A stretch of 64,000 nucleotides of DNA from Aquipseudomonas alcaligenes MRY13-0052 (GCA_000474255.1 BATO01000012.1:1-64000), one strand, 5' to 3'. Counted from the first letter of the stretch, positions 16,948-26,094 are shown. Notes: a model not told the origin generated them from the letters alone. Made by a program: numbers and translations.

Positions 16948-18032
16948 TGAACCTGCACCGCCTGGGCGCCATCGTCCTCAAGGAGCTGCGCCAGTTGCGC
17001 CGCGACCGCCTGACCTTCGCCATGATCGTCGGCATCCCCATCATGCAACTGGTGCTGTTCGGCTACGCCATCAACATGGATGTGCGCGGCCTCGACGCCG
17101 CGGTGCTGGACCAGGCGAACACCGCCCGCTCCCGCGAGGCGGTGGCGGAGATCGGCTCCAGCCAGGTGGTGAACTTCCGCTACCACCTGGGCAGCCCCCA
17201 GGAGATCGACCAGTTGCTGCGCGCCGGGCGCATCAGCGCCGCGCTGGTGATTCCCCGGGATTTCGAGGCGCGCGTCCAGCGCCAGGACCCGGAGCGCCCG
17301 CCGCTGCAACTGGTGGTGGATGGCTCCGACCAGGTGGTGCAGGCCTCGGCCCGGCAACTGGCGGGCTTCCCCCCGGAGGGCTGGCGCAGCAACCAGGCGA
17401 TGTCGGTGGTGAACTTCTACAACCCCGAGCGCCTGGCACCGCTGAACACGGTGCCGGGGCTGATCGGGGTGATCCTGACCATGACCATGGTGCTGTTCAC
17501 CGCCATCGCCCTGGTGCGCGAACGGGAACGCGGCAACATGGAGATGCTGATCACCACGCCGGTCTCGCCCTGGGAGCTGACCATCGGCAAGGTGCTGCCC
17601 TTCGTCGGCATCGGCCTGGTGCAGGTGACGGTGATCCTTATCGTCGGCCTGCTGCTGTTCGAGGTGCCGGTGCGCGGTTCGCTGCTGGCGCTCTACGCGG
17701 CGGCGCTGCTGTTCATCTTCGCCAGCCTGACCCTGGGCGTGTTCATCTCCACCCTGGCGCAGAGCCAGTTCCAGGCGATGCAGATGGCCTTCTTCACCTT
17801 CCTGCCGCAGATCCTGGTGTCGGGCTTCATGTTCCCTTTCGCCGGCATGCCGCGCGTCGCCCAGTGGATCGCCGAGGTGCTGCCGCTCACCCACTTCCTG
17901 CGCCTGGCGCGGGGCATCATGCTGCGCAGCGCCACACTGGCCGAGTTGTGGATGGAGATGGCGGCGCTGGTGGCCTTCACCGCGGTGATGCTCGGCGTCG
18001 CCGTATCACGGGTGCACAAGCGGCTGGATTGA
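16947..18032 (+). CDS. ABC-2 type exporter permease (YbhS/YbhR-like)
   Basis: 361 residues from the ATG at 16947, whose first base is the last base of the preceding stop codon; a GTG three bases earlier is also possible. One N-terminal span (about residues 22-42), a large periplasmic loop, then five C-terminal spans, the layout of ABC-2 permeases. Conserved elements include GNMEMLITTPVSPWELTIGK and SGFMFPFAGMP. E. coli carries two permeases (YbhS and YbhR) in the corresponding operon. Only one is present here, so a homodimer is expected. Confidence 0.9.
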   Translation: MNLHRLGAIVLKELRQLRRDRLTFAMIVGIPIMQLVLFGYAINMDVRGLDAAVLDQANTARSREAVAEIGSSQVVNFRYHLGSPQEIDQLLRAGRISAALVIPRDFEARVQRQDPERPPLQLVVDGSDQVVQASARQLAGFPPEGWRSNQAMSVVNFYNPERLAPLNTVPGLIGVILTMTMVLFTAIALVRERERGNMEMLITTPVSPWELTIGKVLPFVGIGLVQVTVILIVGLLLFEVPVRGSLLALYAAALLFIFASLTLGVFISTLAQSQFQAMQMAFFTFLPQILVSGFMFPFAGMPRVAQWIAEVLPLTHFLRLARGIMLRSATLAELWMEMAALVAFTAVMLGVAVSRVHKRLD

Positions 18033-18062
18033 GAAGCGGGCCTGGGCCCTGTGCGGGTGGGG

Positions 18063-18087
18063 GTTCCCGGGCTGAAGCCCGGGCTAC
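18063..18087 (+). repeat. REP-like palindrome, copy 2
   Basis: Identical over 25 bp to 339-363, with the core CCCGGGCTGAAGCCCGGG (18066-18083). It lies 30 bp after the ABC permease stop codon. Confidence 0.65.
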
Positions 18088-18115
18088 GGGGAGCGCGCGG
18101 TTTCACACCTAGCCG

Positions 18116-18176
18116 TAGATCGGGTGAAACCCGACATTGCGGAGCAAGAGCGCGCGCGGGTTTCACCCGCCCTACG
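18116..18176. repeat. Inverted pair of REP units
   Basis: The left unit starts GTAG and contains CGGGTGAAACCCG; the right unit contains CGGGTTTCACCCG and ends CTAC, so the two are in head-to-head orientation about 15 bp apart. This is the arrangement of a bacterial interspersed mosaic element. It fills the space between the exporter operon and the PhrS-like RNA. Confidence 0.6.
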
Positions 18177-18214
18177 TGAAGGTTTGGGCCATCACGGGAT
18201 AAAAATCGTGGACG

Positions 18215-18239
18215 AAAAAAAGGGCGACCGAAGTCGCCC
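18215..18239 (-). terminator. Terminator of the PhrS-like RNA
   Basis: On the minus strand GGGCGAC-TTCG-GTCGCCC is followed by seven T. The UUCG tetraloop makes it unusually stable. Confidence 0.92.
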
Positions 18240-18272
18240 GAGGTGCCTTGCGTGCCTGTGAACCTGGTGAAC

Positions 18273-18392
18273 TCAAGCCTTCTTGTTGCGCTTGTGGGAG
18301 TCCTTCCAGATGAAATATCCGAACCCTCCAAGGAAGGCGACCATCAGACCTACGGTCCCGATACCGGCGAGAACCACTACATCGATGAACAT
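18273..18392 (-). CDS. 39-residue single-span membrane peptide, CcoM-like, inside the PhrS-like RNA
   Basis: The reading frame encodes 39 residues starting MFIDVVVLAGIG and ending SHKRNKKA: one hydrophobic span (about residues 4-28), then a short basic cytoplasmic tail with FIWKDSHK. The Shine-Dalgarno AGAAGGAGG lies seven bases upstream and is among the strongest in the window, so translation is very likely. From memory it resembles CcoM, the approximately 37-residue accessory subunit of cbb3 cytochrome oxidase in P. stutzeri, and the short peptide reported inside PhrS. Control by ANR would fit a low-oxygen oxidase subunit. The CcoM assignment is inference. Confidence 0.75.
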   Translation of the reverse strand: MFIDVVVLAGIGTVGLMVAFLGGFGYFIWKDSHKRNKKA

Positions 18393-18465
18393 TTGAGTGC
18401 CTCCTTCTCTTGTGGCGTTCCGTGTTTCGATGGGTCAAAGGTAAGCCCGCACCGGGAAGGGGAAA

Positions 18466-18479
18466 TTGATCTGGATCAA
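18466..18479 (-). promoter_or_regulatory. ANR/FNR box 1 of the PhrS-like RNA
   Basis: TTGAT-CTGG-ATCAA is a perfect match to the FNR-family consensus TTGAT-N4-ATCAA. Centred at 18472.5, it would drive the minus-strand transcript as a class II activator site, implying induction under oxygen limitation. Confidence 0.88.
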
Positions 18480-18515
18480 TAGGCGCAGAGCCCCACCGGC
18501 AAGGCCGTTGGGGAA

Positions 18516-18529
18516 CTGATCCAGGTCAA
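18516..18529 (-). promoter_or_regulatory. Second, weaker FNR-type box
   Basis: CTGAT-CCAG-GTCAA matches the FNR-family consensus at 8 of 10 positions. It is centred exactly 50 bp upstream of box 1, close to five helical turns, so two ANR dimers could sit on the same face of the DNA. Confidence 0.5.
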
Positions 18530-18556
18530 TTTAAAAGGGGGGTACAGCGGAGGGTT

Positions 18557-18712
18557 TCAGCGTTTTTTCGGCTTGCGCGGCTTTTTCGACTTGCCCAGGG
18601 GCATGGCCTGCTCGAAGGCGTTGCGCACATCGTTCAGGCGTTTCTCGTGCAGGTCATGGATGCGTTTGTCACGCTCGGCGCCGAAGTCGACCAGTTTCTC
18701 GTCATTGCTCAT
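18557..18712 (-). CDS. Conserved small basic protein, function unknown
   Basis: 51 residues from the ATG at 18712 ([10 protein letters not shown]). It is charged and soluble, with a helical middle (ERDKRIHDLHEKRLNDVRNAFEQA) and a very basic end (KSKKPRKPKKR) that could contact nucleic acid. The start overlaps the stop codon of the AlkB-like gene by four bases, so it is translated with it. I do not recognise a named family. The longer in-frame start at 18787 lies inside alkB and is not favoured. Confidence 0.75.
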   Translation of the reverse strand: MSNDEKLVDFGAERDKRIHDLHEKRLNDVRNAFEQAMPLGKSKKPRKPKKR

Positions 18713-19305
18713 GAACGGATCCAGCGGAAGGTGAGATTCAGGCGAGGGTCGCAAGGGCTGCGGGTCTTCGCCACCTGATGCTGCCAATGATGCTGTGTCG
18801 GGCCGCTCATGACCAGCAGCGCGCCATGGCCGAGCTGCAATGAGTGCTCGATGCGCCCACTGCCCTTACGACGCAGGTCGAAACGCCGAGTTCCGCCGAG
18901 GTTGAGCGAAGCGATAAGCGGGTCGCGGCCCAGCTCGGGCTCGTCGTCGCTGTGCCAGCCCATGGAATCCTGGCCGTCGCGGTAGTAGTTGAGCAGCGCG
19001 CCGTTGAGCGGCTGGCCGACGGTCTGCTGCAGGCGCTCGCGAATCTGCGCCAGCAGCGGCGTCCAGGGCAGCGGCCGGTGCACCAGGCCGGAGTAGCGGT
19101 AGCCGGCCTCGGGGTCGCCGTACCAGGCCAGCAGGCGGGGCACCGGGTAGTCGCGGCCATGCAGGTGGACGCTGGGTTGCTCCCAGGGGGTTTCCTCGCG
19201 CAGCCGGGCCAGCCATTCGTCGGCTTCTTCGGCGGCCAGCCAGTGGGGTTCGTAACGCAGGTGGGCGTCGGGCAGGTCCAGGGGGATGTCGTCGAACAGG
19301 TCCAC
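18709..19305 (-). CDS. AlkB-like 2-oxoglutarate/Fe(II) dioxygenase
   Basis: 198 residues. Iron ligands of the HxD...H type are visible as His118 and Asp120 in GWHSDDEPE and His176 in WQHQV; the 2-oxoglutarate-binding motif RLNLTFR is at 188-194. The sequence layout ([22 protein letters not shown]) is that of the ABH2/ABH3-like group, which reverses alkylation of DNA or RNA bases by oxidative demethylation. It is first in a two-gene unit with the small basic protein. Substrate preference is not visible. Confidence 0.9.
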   Translation of the reverse strand: MDLFDDIPLDLPDAHLRYEPHWLAAEEADEWLARLREETPWEQPSVHLHGRDYPVPRLLAWYGDPEAGYRYSGLVHRPLPWTPLLAQIRERLQQTVGQPLNGALLNYYRDGQDSMGWHSDDEPELGRDPLIASLNLGGTRRFDLRRKGSGRIEHSLQLGHGALLVMSGPTQHHWQHQVAKTRSPCDPRLNLTFRWIRS

Positions 19306-19346
19306 GGGGTCAACCGAGCAGGTGCGGGCAGGGGATCATGCGCGCC

Positions 19347-19643
19347 TCAGACTTCCACATCCACCCACAGCCCCTGGCGCGGGAGCTGCTCGATCACTGC
19401 TTCGTCGGCCTGCTCGACATCGCCCTCGGCGATCTCTTCGGCGGTGTAGCCACGGCGCTGGCGGCGGCGCTGCTCCTCGCGAAGCAGTTCCTCGGCCTCC
19501 TGGGGGTGGCGCCGGTCCAGGCCGATGGCGCTTTCCTCGGAGCCTTCTTTCGCCGGGGTGACGGGCGGAATGTCGGGGCGTGGCTTGATCACGTCCTGCT
19601 GGGCGGTCACGGGCACCAGGCTATGGGGTATAGGCGGCAACAT
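19347..19643 (-). CDS. Conserved hypothetical protein (PA3307-like position)
   Basis: 98 residues, acidic and predicted largely unstructured at the N-terminus (Pro-rich to about residue 30), with a charged helical stretch ([20 protein letters not shown]) in the middle. No domain is recognised. It occupies the same slot, between alkB and rapA, as a conserved hypothetical of P. aeruginosa. It is transcribed away from rapA and toward alkB (41 bp gap). Confidence 0.65.
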   Translation of the reverse strand: MLPPIPHSLVPVTAQQDVIKPRPDIPPVTPAKEGSEESAIGLDRRHPQEAEELLREEQRRRQRRGYTAEEIAEGDVEQADEAVIEQLPRQGLWVDVEV

Positions 19644-19799
19644 GGTTTTGGCCCTCCTCTGATCAGCCTGTCGGCAGGGCGAGTCACTACTTTAGCGCCG
19701 CTCGCTACACTGCAACAGACATATGGAGCGCAAGTCCCGTCGCTCTTGGCACGGCGTTCCGTTAAACTTGCCGGCTTTTTTGCATGGTGGGAGAGACGC

Positions 19800-22649
19800 A
19801 TGGCGCAGCAGTACCAACCGGGGCAACGCTGGATCAGTGACAGCGAAGCGGAACTGGGGCTCGGGACCATCCTGGCATCGGATGGACGCCTGCTTACAGT
19901 GCTCTACCCGGCCACGGGCGAAACCCGCCAGTACGCCTTGCGCAATGCGCCCCTGACCCGCGTGCGCTTCGCGCCGGGCGACGAGATCACCCACTTCGAC
20001 GGCTGGAAGCTGACCGTCCAGGAAGTCGACGACATCGACGGCCTGCTGGTCTATCACGGCCTCACCGCGCAGCACGAAGAACGCACCCTGCCGGAAACCC
20101 AGCTCTCCAACTTCATCCAGTTCCGCCTGGCCAGCGACCGCCTGTTCGCCGGGCAGATCGACCCGATGAACTGGTTCGGCCTGCGCTACCACACCCTGCA
20201 ACACCAGAGCCGCCTGCTGCAGTCCTCCCTCTGGGGCCTGGGCGGCGCCCGCGCACAACCCATCGCCCACCAGCTGCACATCGCCCGTGAAGTGGCCGAC
20301 CGCGTCGCCCCGCGCGTGCTGCTGGCGGACGAAGTGGGCCTGGGCAAGACCATCGAGGCCGGCCTGGTGATCCATCGCCAGCTGCTCTCGGGCCGCGCCA
20401 ACCGCGTGCTGATCCTGGTGCCGGAGAACCTCCAGCACCAGTGGCTGGTGGAGATGCGCCGCCGCTTCAACCTGCAGGTCGCCCTGTTCGACGCCGAGCG
20501 CTTCCTCGAGAGCGACGCCAGCAACCCCTTCGAGGACGCGCAACTGGCGCTGGTCTCCCTGGAGTGGCTGAAGGGCAGCGAGAAGGCCCAGGACGCCGCC
20601 TTCGCCGCCGGCTGGGACCTGCTGGTGGTGGACGAAGCCCACCACCTGGTCTGGCACCCGGAACAGGCCAGCGATGAATACCGCCTGGTGGAGCAACTGG
20701 CCGAGGTCATCCCCGGCGTGCTGCTGCTCACCGCCACCCCGGAACAGCTGGGCCAGGACAGCCACTTCGCCCGCCTGCGCCTGCTCGACCCGGCGCGCTT
20801 CCATGACCTGGAAGCCTTCCGCGCCGAAAGCGCCAACTACAAGCCGATCGCCGAAGCCGTGCAGGAGCTGCTGGACCAGGGCCGCCTGTCCCCCGGCGCC
20901 CACGCCACCATCTCCGGCTTCCTCGGTGCCGAGGGCGAAGCCCTACTGGCCGCCGTCACCGATGGCGACAGCGAAGCCGCTGCGCGCCTGGTGCGCGAGC
21001 TGCTGGACCGCCACGGCACCGGCCGCCTGCTGTTCCGCAATACCCGCGCCGCCGTGCAGGGCTTCCCCGAGCGCAACCTGCACCCCTACCCGCTGCCGAG
21101 CCCCGTGGAATACATGGAGCTGCCGGTGGGCGAGCACCCCGACCTGTACCCGGAAGTCAGCTTCCAGGCGCAGCAGGAAAGCGGTGATGAAGCCGAGCGC
21201 TGGTGGCGCTTCGACCCCCGCGTCGAGTGGCTGATCGACACCCTGAAGATGCTCAAGAAGTTCAAGGTGCTGGTGATCTGCGCCCACGCCGAGACCGCCC
21301 TGGACCTGGAAGACGCTCTGCGCGTGCGCTCCGGCATCCCCGCCACCGTGTTCCACGAAGGCATGAGCATTCTCGAGCGCGACCGCGCGGCGGCCTACTT
21401 CGCCGACGAGGAGTTCGGCGCCCAGGTGCTGATCTGCTCCGAGATCGGCAGCGAAGGCCGCAACTTCCAGTTCTCCCATCACCTGGTGCTGTTCGACCTG
21501 CCGGCCCACCCGGACCTGCTGGAACAGCGCATCGGCCGTCTCGACCGTATCGGCCAGAAGCACACCATCCAGCTGCACGTGCCCTACCTGGAAACCAGCC
21601 CGCAAGAGCGCCTGTTCCAGTGGTACAACCAGGCCCTCAACGCCTTCCTCGCCACCTGCCCCACCGGCAACGCCCTGCAGCACCAGTTCGGCCCGCGCCT
21701 GCTGCCGCTGCTGGACGGCGGTGACGACGAGCAATGGCAGGCCCTGGTGGACGAGGCCGAGGCCGAGCGCAAGCGCCTGGAAGGCGAACTGCACGCCGGC
21801 CGCGACCGCCTGCTGGAACTCAACTCCGGCGGCACCGGCGAAGGCCAGGCCCTGGTGGAAGCCATCCACGAGCAGGACGACGAGTTCGCCCTGCCCATCT
21901 ATATGGAAGCCCTGTTCGACGCCTTCGGCATCGACAGCGAGGACCACTCCGAGAACGCCCTGGTGCTCAAGCCGGGCGAGAAGATGCTCGACGCCGGCTT
22001 CCCCCTGGGCGACGACGAAGGCGTGACCATCACCTACGACCGCAACCAGGCGCTGTCCCGCGAGGACATGCAGTTCCTCACCTGGGAACACCCCATGGTG
22101 CAGGGCGGCATGGACCTGGTGCTGTCCGGCTCCATGGGCAACACCTCGGTGGCGCTGATCAAGAACAAGGCGCTGAAACCCGGCACCGTGTTGCTGGAGC
22201 TGCTCTACGTCAGCGAAGTGGTGGCACCCCGCTCCCTGCAGCTGGGCCGCTACCTGCCGCCGGCCGCCCTGCGCTGCCTGCTCGACGCCAACGGCAACGA
22301 CCTGGCCAGCAAGGTGGCCTTCGACACCCTCAACGACCAGCTGGAAAGCGTGCCGCGCGGCAGCGCCAACAAGTTCGTCCAGGCCCAGCGCGACGTGCTC
22401 TCGGCCCAGATCCACGCCGCCGAAGCGAAGATCCGCCCGCGTCACGAAGCCCGCGTGGCCGATGCGGTGAAACGCCTGACCGCCGAGCTGGACGAGGAGC
22501 TGGCGCGCATGATCGCCCTCAAGGCCGTCAACCCCAGCGTCCGCGACAGCGAGATCGATGCCCTGCGCAAGCAGCGTGACGACGGCCTGGCGCTGATGGA
22601 AAAAGCCGCCCTGCGCCTGGAGGCGATCCGCGTGCTGGTAGCGGGTTGA
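19800..22649 (+). CDS. rapA: RNA polymerase-associated ATPase RapA (HepA)
   Basis: 949 residues from the ATG at 19800 ([13 protein letters not shown]), the normal RapA length; the frame is open far upstream but that part is not conserved. A Tudor/SH3-like N-terminal region (residues 1-110) is followed by the Swi2/Snf2 ATPase: Walker A DEVGLGKT at about 177-184, DEAH at 278-281 and the helicase C motif [13 protein letters not shown]. It binds core RNA polymerase and recycles it after transcription, especially in high salt. It is monocistronic with its own terminator. Confidence 0.96.
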   Translation: MAQQYQPGQRWISDSEAELGLGTILASDGRLLTVLYPATGETRQYALRNAPLTRVRFAPGDEITHFDGWKLTVQEVDDIDGLLVYHGLTAQHEERTLPETQLSNFIQFRLASDRLFAGQIDPMNWFGLRYHTLQHQSRLLQSSLWGLGGARAQPIAHQLHIAREVADRVAPRVLLADEVGLGKTIEAGLVIHRQLLSGRANRVLILVPENLQHQWLVEMRRRFNLQVALFDAERFLESDASNPFEDAQLALVSLEWLKGSEKAQDAAFAAGWDLLVVDEAHHLVWHPEQASDEYRLVEQLAEVIPGVLLLTATPEQLGQDSHFARLRLLDPARFHDLEAFRAESANYKPIAEAVQELLDQGRLSPGAHATISGFLGAEGEALLAAVTDGDSEAAARLVRELLDRHGTGRLLFRNTRAAVQGFPERNLHPYPLPSPVEYMELPVGEHPDLYPEVSFQAQQESGDEAERWWRFDPRVEWLIDTLKMLKKFKVLVICAHAETALDLEDALRVRSGIPATVFHEGMSILERDRAAAYFADEEFGAQVLICSEIGSEGRNFQFSHHLVLFDLPAHPDLLEQRIGRLDRIGQKHTIQLHVPYLETSPQERLFQWYNQALNAFLATCPTGNALQHQFGPRLLPLLDGGDDEQWQALVDEAEAERKRLEGELHAGRDRLLELNSGGTGEGQALVEAIHEQDDEFALPIYMEALFDAFGIDSEDHSENALVLKPGEKMLDAGFPLGDDEGVTITYDRNQALSREDMQFLTWEHPMVQGGMDLVLSGSMGNTSVALIKNKALKPGTVLLELLYVSEVVAPRSLQLGRYLPPAALRCLLDANGNDLASKVAFDTLNDQLESVPRGSANKFVQAQRDVLSAQIHAAEAKIRPRHEARVADAVKRLTAELDEELARMIALKAVNPSVRDSEIDALRKQRDDGLALMEKAALRLEAIRVLVAG

Positions 22650-22668
22650 CCGAGGTTCGCGGGAAATG

Positions 22669-22694
22669 AAAAAGCGCGCTTCGGCGCGCTTTTT
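22669..22694 (+). terminator. Intrinsic terminator of rapA
   Basis: AAAAAGCGCGC-TTCG-GCGCGCTTTTT is a perfect 11-bp stem with a UUCG loop and a T-run, 19 bp after the rapA stop codon. Confidence 0.93.
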
Positions 22695-22739
22695 CTTTGC
22701 CCTACATAACCGCTTCGGCGCCTGTAGGCTGGTCATCTC

Positions 22740-22770
22740 GTAGGATGGGTAGAGCGAAGCGAAACCCATC
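22740..22770 (+). repeat. GTAGGATGGGT dispersed repeat
   Basis: It reads GTAGGATGGGTAGAGC then GAAGCGAAACCCATC. It is nearly identical to 32079-32108 and closely related to 5649-5679. A second common Pseudomonas intergenic motif, with GCGAATGAATTCGC, lies nearby at about 22809-22823. Confidence 0.65.
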
Positions 22771-22881
22771 GAGCGGAGTTACAGGAAGGGCCCTGCGCCA
22801 GGGTTCATCGCGAATGAATTCGCTCCCACGCCGGCTAGACGGCATTCAGGGAACGCCGCCCTTATCCACAAGACATAGGCC

Positions 22882-24231
22882 TCAGGCCGGCACCGCATTG
22901 ACGCTGCCCGTCTCCAGCCCCGCGCGCATGCTGCGGGCATCGCGGCCGAAGCAGCGGGCGGCCTGGAACAGCGCCAGCATGGTCAGGCCCAGGGCCACGG
23001 GGATCAGGTACATGGCGTCGTGCAGGCCGATGGCCTTGAACTGCTCGGTCATCTCGCTGGCGCCGGCGGCGTACATCGCGGCGTGGGCGAAGTGGTCGGA
23101 GAGCAGGCCTACGACCACCGGGCCGAGGCCGCCGCCGAGCAGGTAGAGGCCGGCGAAGAACAGCGCCATGGCGGTGGCCCGCAGGCGCGGTTCGATCACG
23201 TCCTGGATGGCGGTGTAGACGCAGGTATAGAAGGTGTAGGCGAACAGCCAGCCGATGCTGAACACGCCCACGAACAGGCCGATCTCGATGCGTCCGGAGA
23301 ACAGTGCGAAACCGGTGGCGAGGGTGGCGACCAGCATGCTGCCGGTGGCCAGCAGCAGGCGCCCGCGCTCGGATTTCTCGTGGGCCTTGTCCGCCAGCCA
23401 GCCGCCGACGGTGAGGCCGATCAGCCCGGTGACGCCGCAGATAATCCCGGTGGCCACGGCCGCGCTCTGCAGCGGCAGCAGGAAGTAGCGTTGCAGCATC
23501 GGCACCATGAAGGAGTTGCAGGCGTAGGTGGCGAAGTTGAAGGTGAGGCCCGCCAGGGTCAGCCACCAGAAGGTGCGGATGGCCAGGACCCGGCGCAAGG
23601 GTTTATCCACAGGCGAGAGGTCGACCTTGACCGACTCCGCCGCGCCACGGGCCGGTTCCTTGATGAAGAACATGAACAGCGCCAGGATCAGCCCCGGGAT
23701 GGCGGCGATGACGAAGGGCGCGCGCCAGCTGCCGAAGGCCTGGACCATGGCGCCGATGGTGAAGAAGGCCAATACCAGGCCCAGCGGCAGGCCGAGCATG
23801 AAGATGCCCATGGCGCGGGCGCGCTTGTTGGCCGGGAACAGGTCGCCGATCAGCGAGTTGGCGGCCGGCGCGTAGCTGGCCTCGCCAATGCCGACGCCCA
23901 TGCGGATCAGCAGGAAGCTCCAGAAATTCCAGGCCAGGGCGTTGACCGCCGTGAGGCCGCTCCACACCGCCAGGCCCCAGCCCATGATCTTCTTGCGCGA
24001 GCCGGTGTCGGCCATGCGCCCCAGGGGCAGGCCGGCGATGGCATAGACGAGGGTGAAGGCCGTGCCGATCAGGCCGAGCTGGAAGTCGCTGAGGCTCCAC
24101 TCATGGCGCACCGGCTCGATGATGATGGCCGGAATGGTGCGGTCGAAGAAATTGAACAGGTTCGCAAGGAACAGCAGGAACAGAACGCGCCAGGCGTTCG
24201 CCGCCTGGGGGGAAGGCTGCAAAGGCTGCAT
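22882..24231 (-). CDS. MFS transporter, spinster/hexuronate-type
   Basis: 449 residues with 12 hydrophobic spans. LANLFNFFDRTIPAIIIEPV in helix 1, LPLGRMADTGSRKKIM in the loop between helices 2 and 3 and GIGEASYAPAANSLIGDLFP are typical of the spinster-like/ACS branch, which carries organic acids or sphingolipid-like substrates. It lies 200 bp downstream of the hydroxypyruvate isomerase gene on the same strand, which suggests uptake of a hydroxyacid handled by the next two enzymes. That is inference. Confidence 0.85.
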   Translation of the reverse strand: MQPLQPSPQAANAWRVLFLLFLANLFNFFDRTIPAIIIEPVRHEWSLSDFQLGLIGTAFTLVYAIAGLPLGRMADTGSRKKIMGWGLAVWSGLTAVNALAWNFWSFLLIRMGVGIGEASYAPAANSLIGDLFPANKRARAMGIFMLGLPLGLVLAFFTIGAMVQAFGSWRAPFVIAAIPGLILALFMFFIKEPARGAAESVKVDLSPVDKPLRRVLAIRTFWWLTLAGLTFNFATYACNSFMVPMLQRYFLLPLQSAAVATGIICGVTGLIGLTVGGWLADKAHEKSERGRLLLATGSMLVATLATGFALFSGRIEIGLFVGVFSIGWLFAYTFYTCVYTAIQDVIEPRLRATAMALFFAGLYLLGGGLGPVVVGLLSDHFAHAAMYAAGASEMTEQFKAIGLHDAMYLIPVALGLTMLALFQAARCFGRDARSMRAGLETGSVNAVPA

Positions 24232-24433
24232 GGGGTCGGTCTCGATTGTTGTTATCTGCCAGGCAAACCGCCTGCCGGGCTTGTAAGCCGCAATCTAGAC
24301 CTTGCGCACCGTTCCTGTCTGCGAACATTCGCCAGCTTTATGTAGGACAATCCAACACTTCCGCCGAATCGTCCTGCTCACAGGCTCCCGCCCCGAACGG
24401 AGCGGTGAGCCGGCCCGGAGCCCCGGAGCCCCT

Positions 24434-25213
24434 TCAGCGGGCCTTGAACGCGGGCAGCCAGCCGAGCGACTCCCCGGTCGGCTTGCCCGGCCGGTATTCG
24501 GCGGCCAGCCAGCCGGCGTAGCCGCTCGCGTCCAGAGCATCGAGCAAGGGCGGGAAATCCGTCGCCCCCGAGCCCGGTTCGCCACGGCCGGGACTGTCGG
24601 CGAACTGCACATGGCCGATGCGCCCGGCCAGCAGCCGGATGCCGGCGACCACGTCCAGCCCCTGGCGGGCCATGTGGTAGAGGTCGAACTGGGCGGCGAA
24701 GTTGGGCCGGTCGACGGCGCGCACCAGCTCATCCAGGTGCTCCGGCGTGTTGATCAGGAAGCCCGGCATGTCGATGGGGTTGATGGCCTCGGCCAGCACC
24801 TGGATACCCAGCGGGTGCAGGGTGTCGGCGGCCTTGCGCAGGTTGGCCACCAGGGTCGCCAGCGCGGTGTCGCGGTCCAGCCCCTCAACCAGGCGGCCGG
24901 GCAGCACGTTGACGAACAGCGGGTTGACCACCGCCGCGTAGGCGTAGACCTGGCGTAGGGCGGCCTCGAATTCGTCCTGGCGCGACGGCACCGCCGCCAG
25001 GCCCGGGCCGCCCTGCAGCAGGTCGGCGGCGGGCAGGTTGATCAGCAGCAGCGGCAGGCCGGCCTGCTCCAGCGCAGCCTTCAGCTCGCCGGCCGGCAGT
25101 TCGTAGGGGAACTGGATTTCCACGGCCTCGAAGCCCGCCTGCGCGGCGGCGCCGATGCGCTCGATCAGCGGCACCTCGGTGAACAGCATGGACAGGTTGG
25201 CGGCGATCTTCAT
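24434..25213 (-). CDS. hyi: Hydroxypyruvate isomerase family protein
   Basis: 259 residues, a TIM-barrel (xylose isomerase-like) enzyme starting MKIAANLSMLFTEVPLIERI, the usual start of Hyi and of the related 2-oxo-tetronate isomerase OtnI. Metal ligands are expected in LAEAINPIDMPGFL and QFDLYHM. Hyi interconverts hydroxypyruvate and tartronate semialdehyde. Its start overlaps the stop codon of the dehydrogenase gene (ATGA), so the two are co-translated. The Hyi/OtnI choice depends on alignment I cannot run; no OtnK/OtnC partner is nearby, which favours Hyi. Confidence 0.82.
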   Translation of the reverse strand: MKIAANLSMLFTEVPLIERIGAAAQAGFEAVEIQFPYELPAGELKAALEQAGLPLLLINLPAADLLQGGPGLAAVPSRQDEFEAALRQVYAYAAVVNPLFVNVLPGRLVEGLDRDTALATLVANLRKAADTLHPLGIQVLAEAINPIDMPGFLINTPEHLDELVRAVDRPNFAAQFDLYHMARQGLDVVAGIRLLAGRIGHVQFADSPGRGEPGSGATDFPPLLDALDASGYAGWLAAEYRPGKPTGESLGWLPAFKAR

Positions 25214-26094
25214 GCCTGCTCCTCGCGGTACATCTCGACCAGGGTCGCCGGGTCACGTGCCAGGTTGCCCTGGCTGCCGTGCAAGCGCATCAGTTGCGCG
25301 GCCAGGCCACTCATGGGCGTGGCGCTGCCCTCCTCGCGGGACAACCGGGTGGCGGTGTCCAGGTCCTTGAGCAGGGTGCGTACGTGCCACTTGATCGGCT
25401 CGAAGCGGCTCTCGGCCATTTGCGGAGCAAGGATCTGCAGCGGCTTGGAGTCGGCGAAGCCACCGGCCAGCGCCGGGGCCAGCAGGCTGGCATCGACACC
25501 GGACTTCTCCGCCAGGGCCACCACTTCGGCGATGACCAGGGCATTGCAGGCGACGATCATCTGGTTGCACACCTTGGTCACCTGGCCGGCACCCACATCG
25601 CCCATGCGCGTCAGGCGCTGGCCGAGGTGGGCGAGGACCGGGCGTACCCGCTCGACATCCTCCACCCGGCCGCCGGCCATGATCGCCAGGGTGCCGGCTT
25701 CGGCACCGGGGGTGCCACCGGAGACCGGCGCGTCCACCCAGCGCATGCCGCTGCGGCGCTCCAACTCGGCGGCCATCTCGCGGGTGGCGGCGGGCTCCAG
25801 GCTGGAGAAATCCACCAGCAACTGACCGGGCTTCGCGCGTTCGACGATGCCGCCAGGGCCGAAGACCACCTCGCGCACCACCGCCGTATCGGCCAGGCAG
25901 AGCATGACGATATCGGCGCTGCCGCAAAGTGCAGCGGGGCTGTCGACACGGCGGGCGCCGAGGGTTTCGAGAGGGGCGCATTTGTCGGGGCTGCGGTTCC
26001 ACACCGACAGCGGGTAGCCGGCAGCGAGCAGGCGGCGGGTCATGGGCAGGCCCATCAGGCCGATGCCGGCGAAGGCGATGCTGGGGAGGGTCAT
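25210..26094 (-). CDS. Beta-hydroxyacid dehydrogenase (tartronate semialdehyde reductase type)
   Basis: 294 residues. The N-terminal dinucleotide motif FAGIGLMGLPM, the substrate signature FVDAPVSGGTPGA-type segment (here WVDAPVSGGTPGAEAG) and the catalytic Lys region GQVTKVCNQ (about residue 170) define the 3-hydroxyisobutyrate/tartronate semialdehyde dehydrogenase family. Paired with Hyi it would reduce tartronate semialdehyde to D-glycerate. The specific substrate (GlxR/GarR versus LtnD-type) is not settled by sequence alone. Confidence 0.82.
   Translation of the reverse strand: MTLPSIAFAGIGLMGLPMTRRLLAAGYPLSVWNRSPDKCAPLETLGARRVDSPAALCGSADIVMLCLADTAVVREVVFGPGGIVERAKPGQLLVDFSSLEPAATREMAAELERRSGMRWVDAPVSGGTPGAEAGTLAIMAGGRVEDVERVRPVLAHLGQRLTRMGDVGAGQVTKVCNQMIVACNALVIAEVVALAEKSGVDASLLAPALAGGFADSKPLQILAPQMAESRFEPIKWHVRTLLKDLDTATRLSREEGSATPMSGLAAQLMRLHGSQGNLARDPATLVEMYREEQA

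Larger units (their letters stand above)
18214..18431 (-). ncRNA. phrS: PhrS-like ANR-dependent small RNA
   Basis: A transcript of about 218 nt is predicted on the minus strand. An FNR/ANR box centred at 18472.5 places the start near 18431 (class II spacing of 41.5), a weak -10 hexamer TTACCT lies at 18444-18439, and an intrinsic terminator ends it near 18214. P. aeruginosa PhrS (about 212 nt, ANR-controlled, encoding a short peptide, near alkB) matches in size, control, coding content and neighbourhood. PhrS raises translation of pqsR there; whether that target exists here cannot be judged. Homology is inferred from architecture, not from an alignment. Confidence 0.72.

Noticed and set aside
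24340-24350. ATGTAGGACAA upstream of the MFS gene as a GntR/FadR-type operator
   Set aside because: It fits a loose TnGTnnnACnA pattern at all but one position, but such short matches are frequent and no GntR-family gene is nearby.
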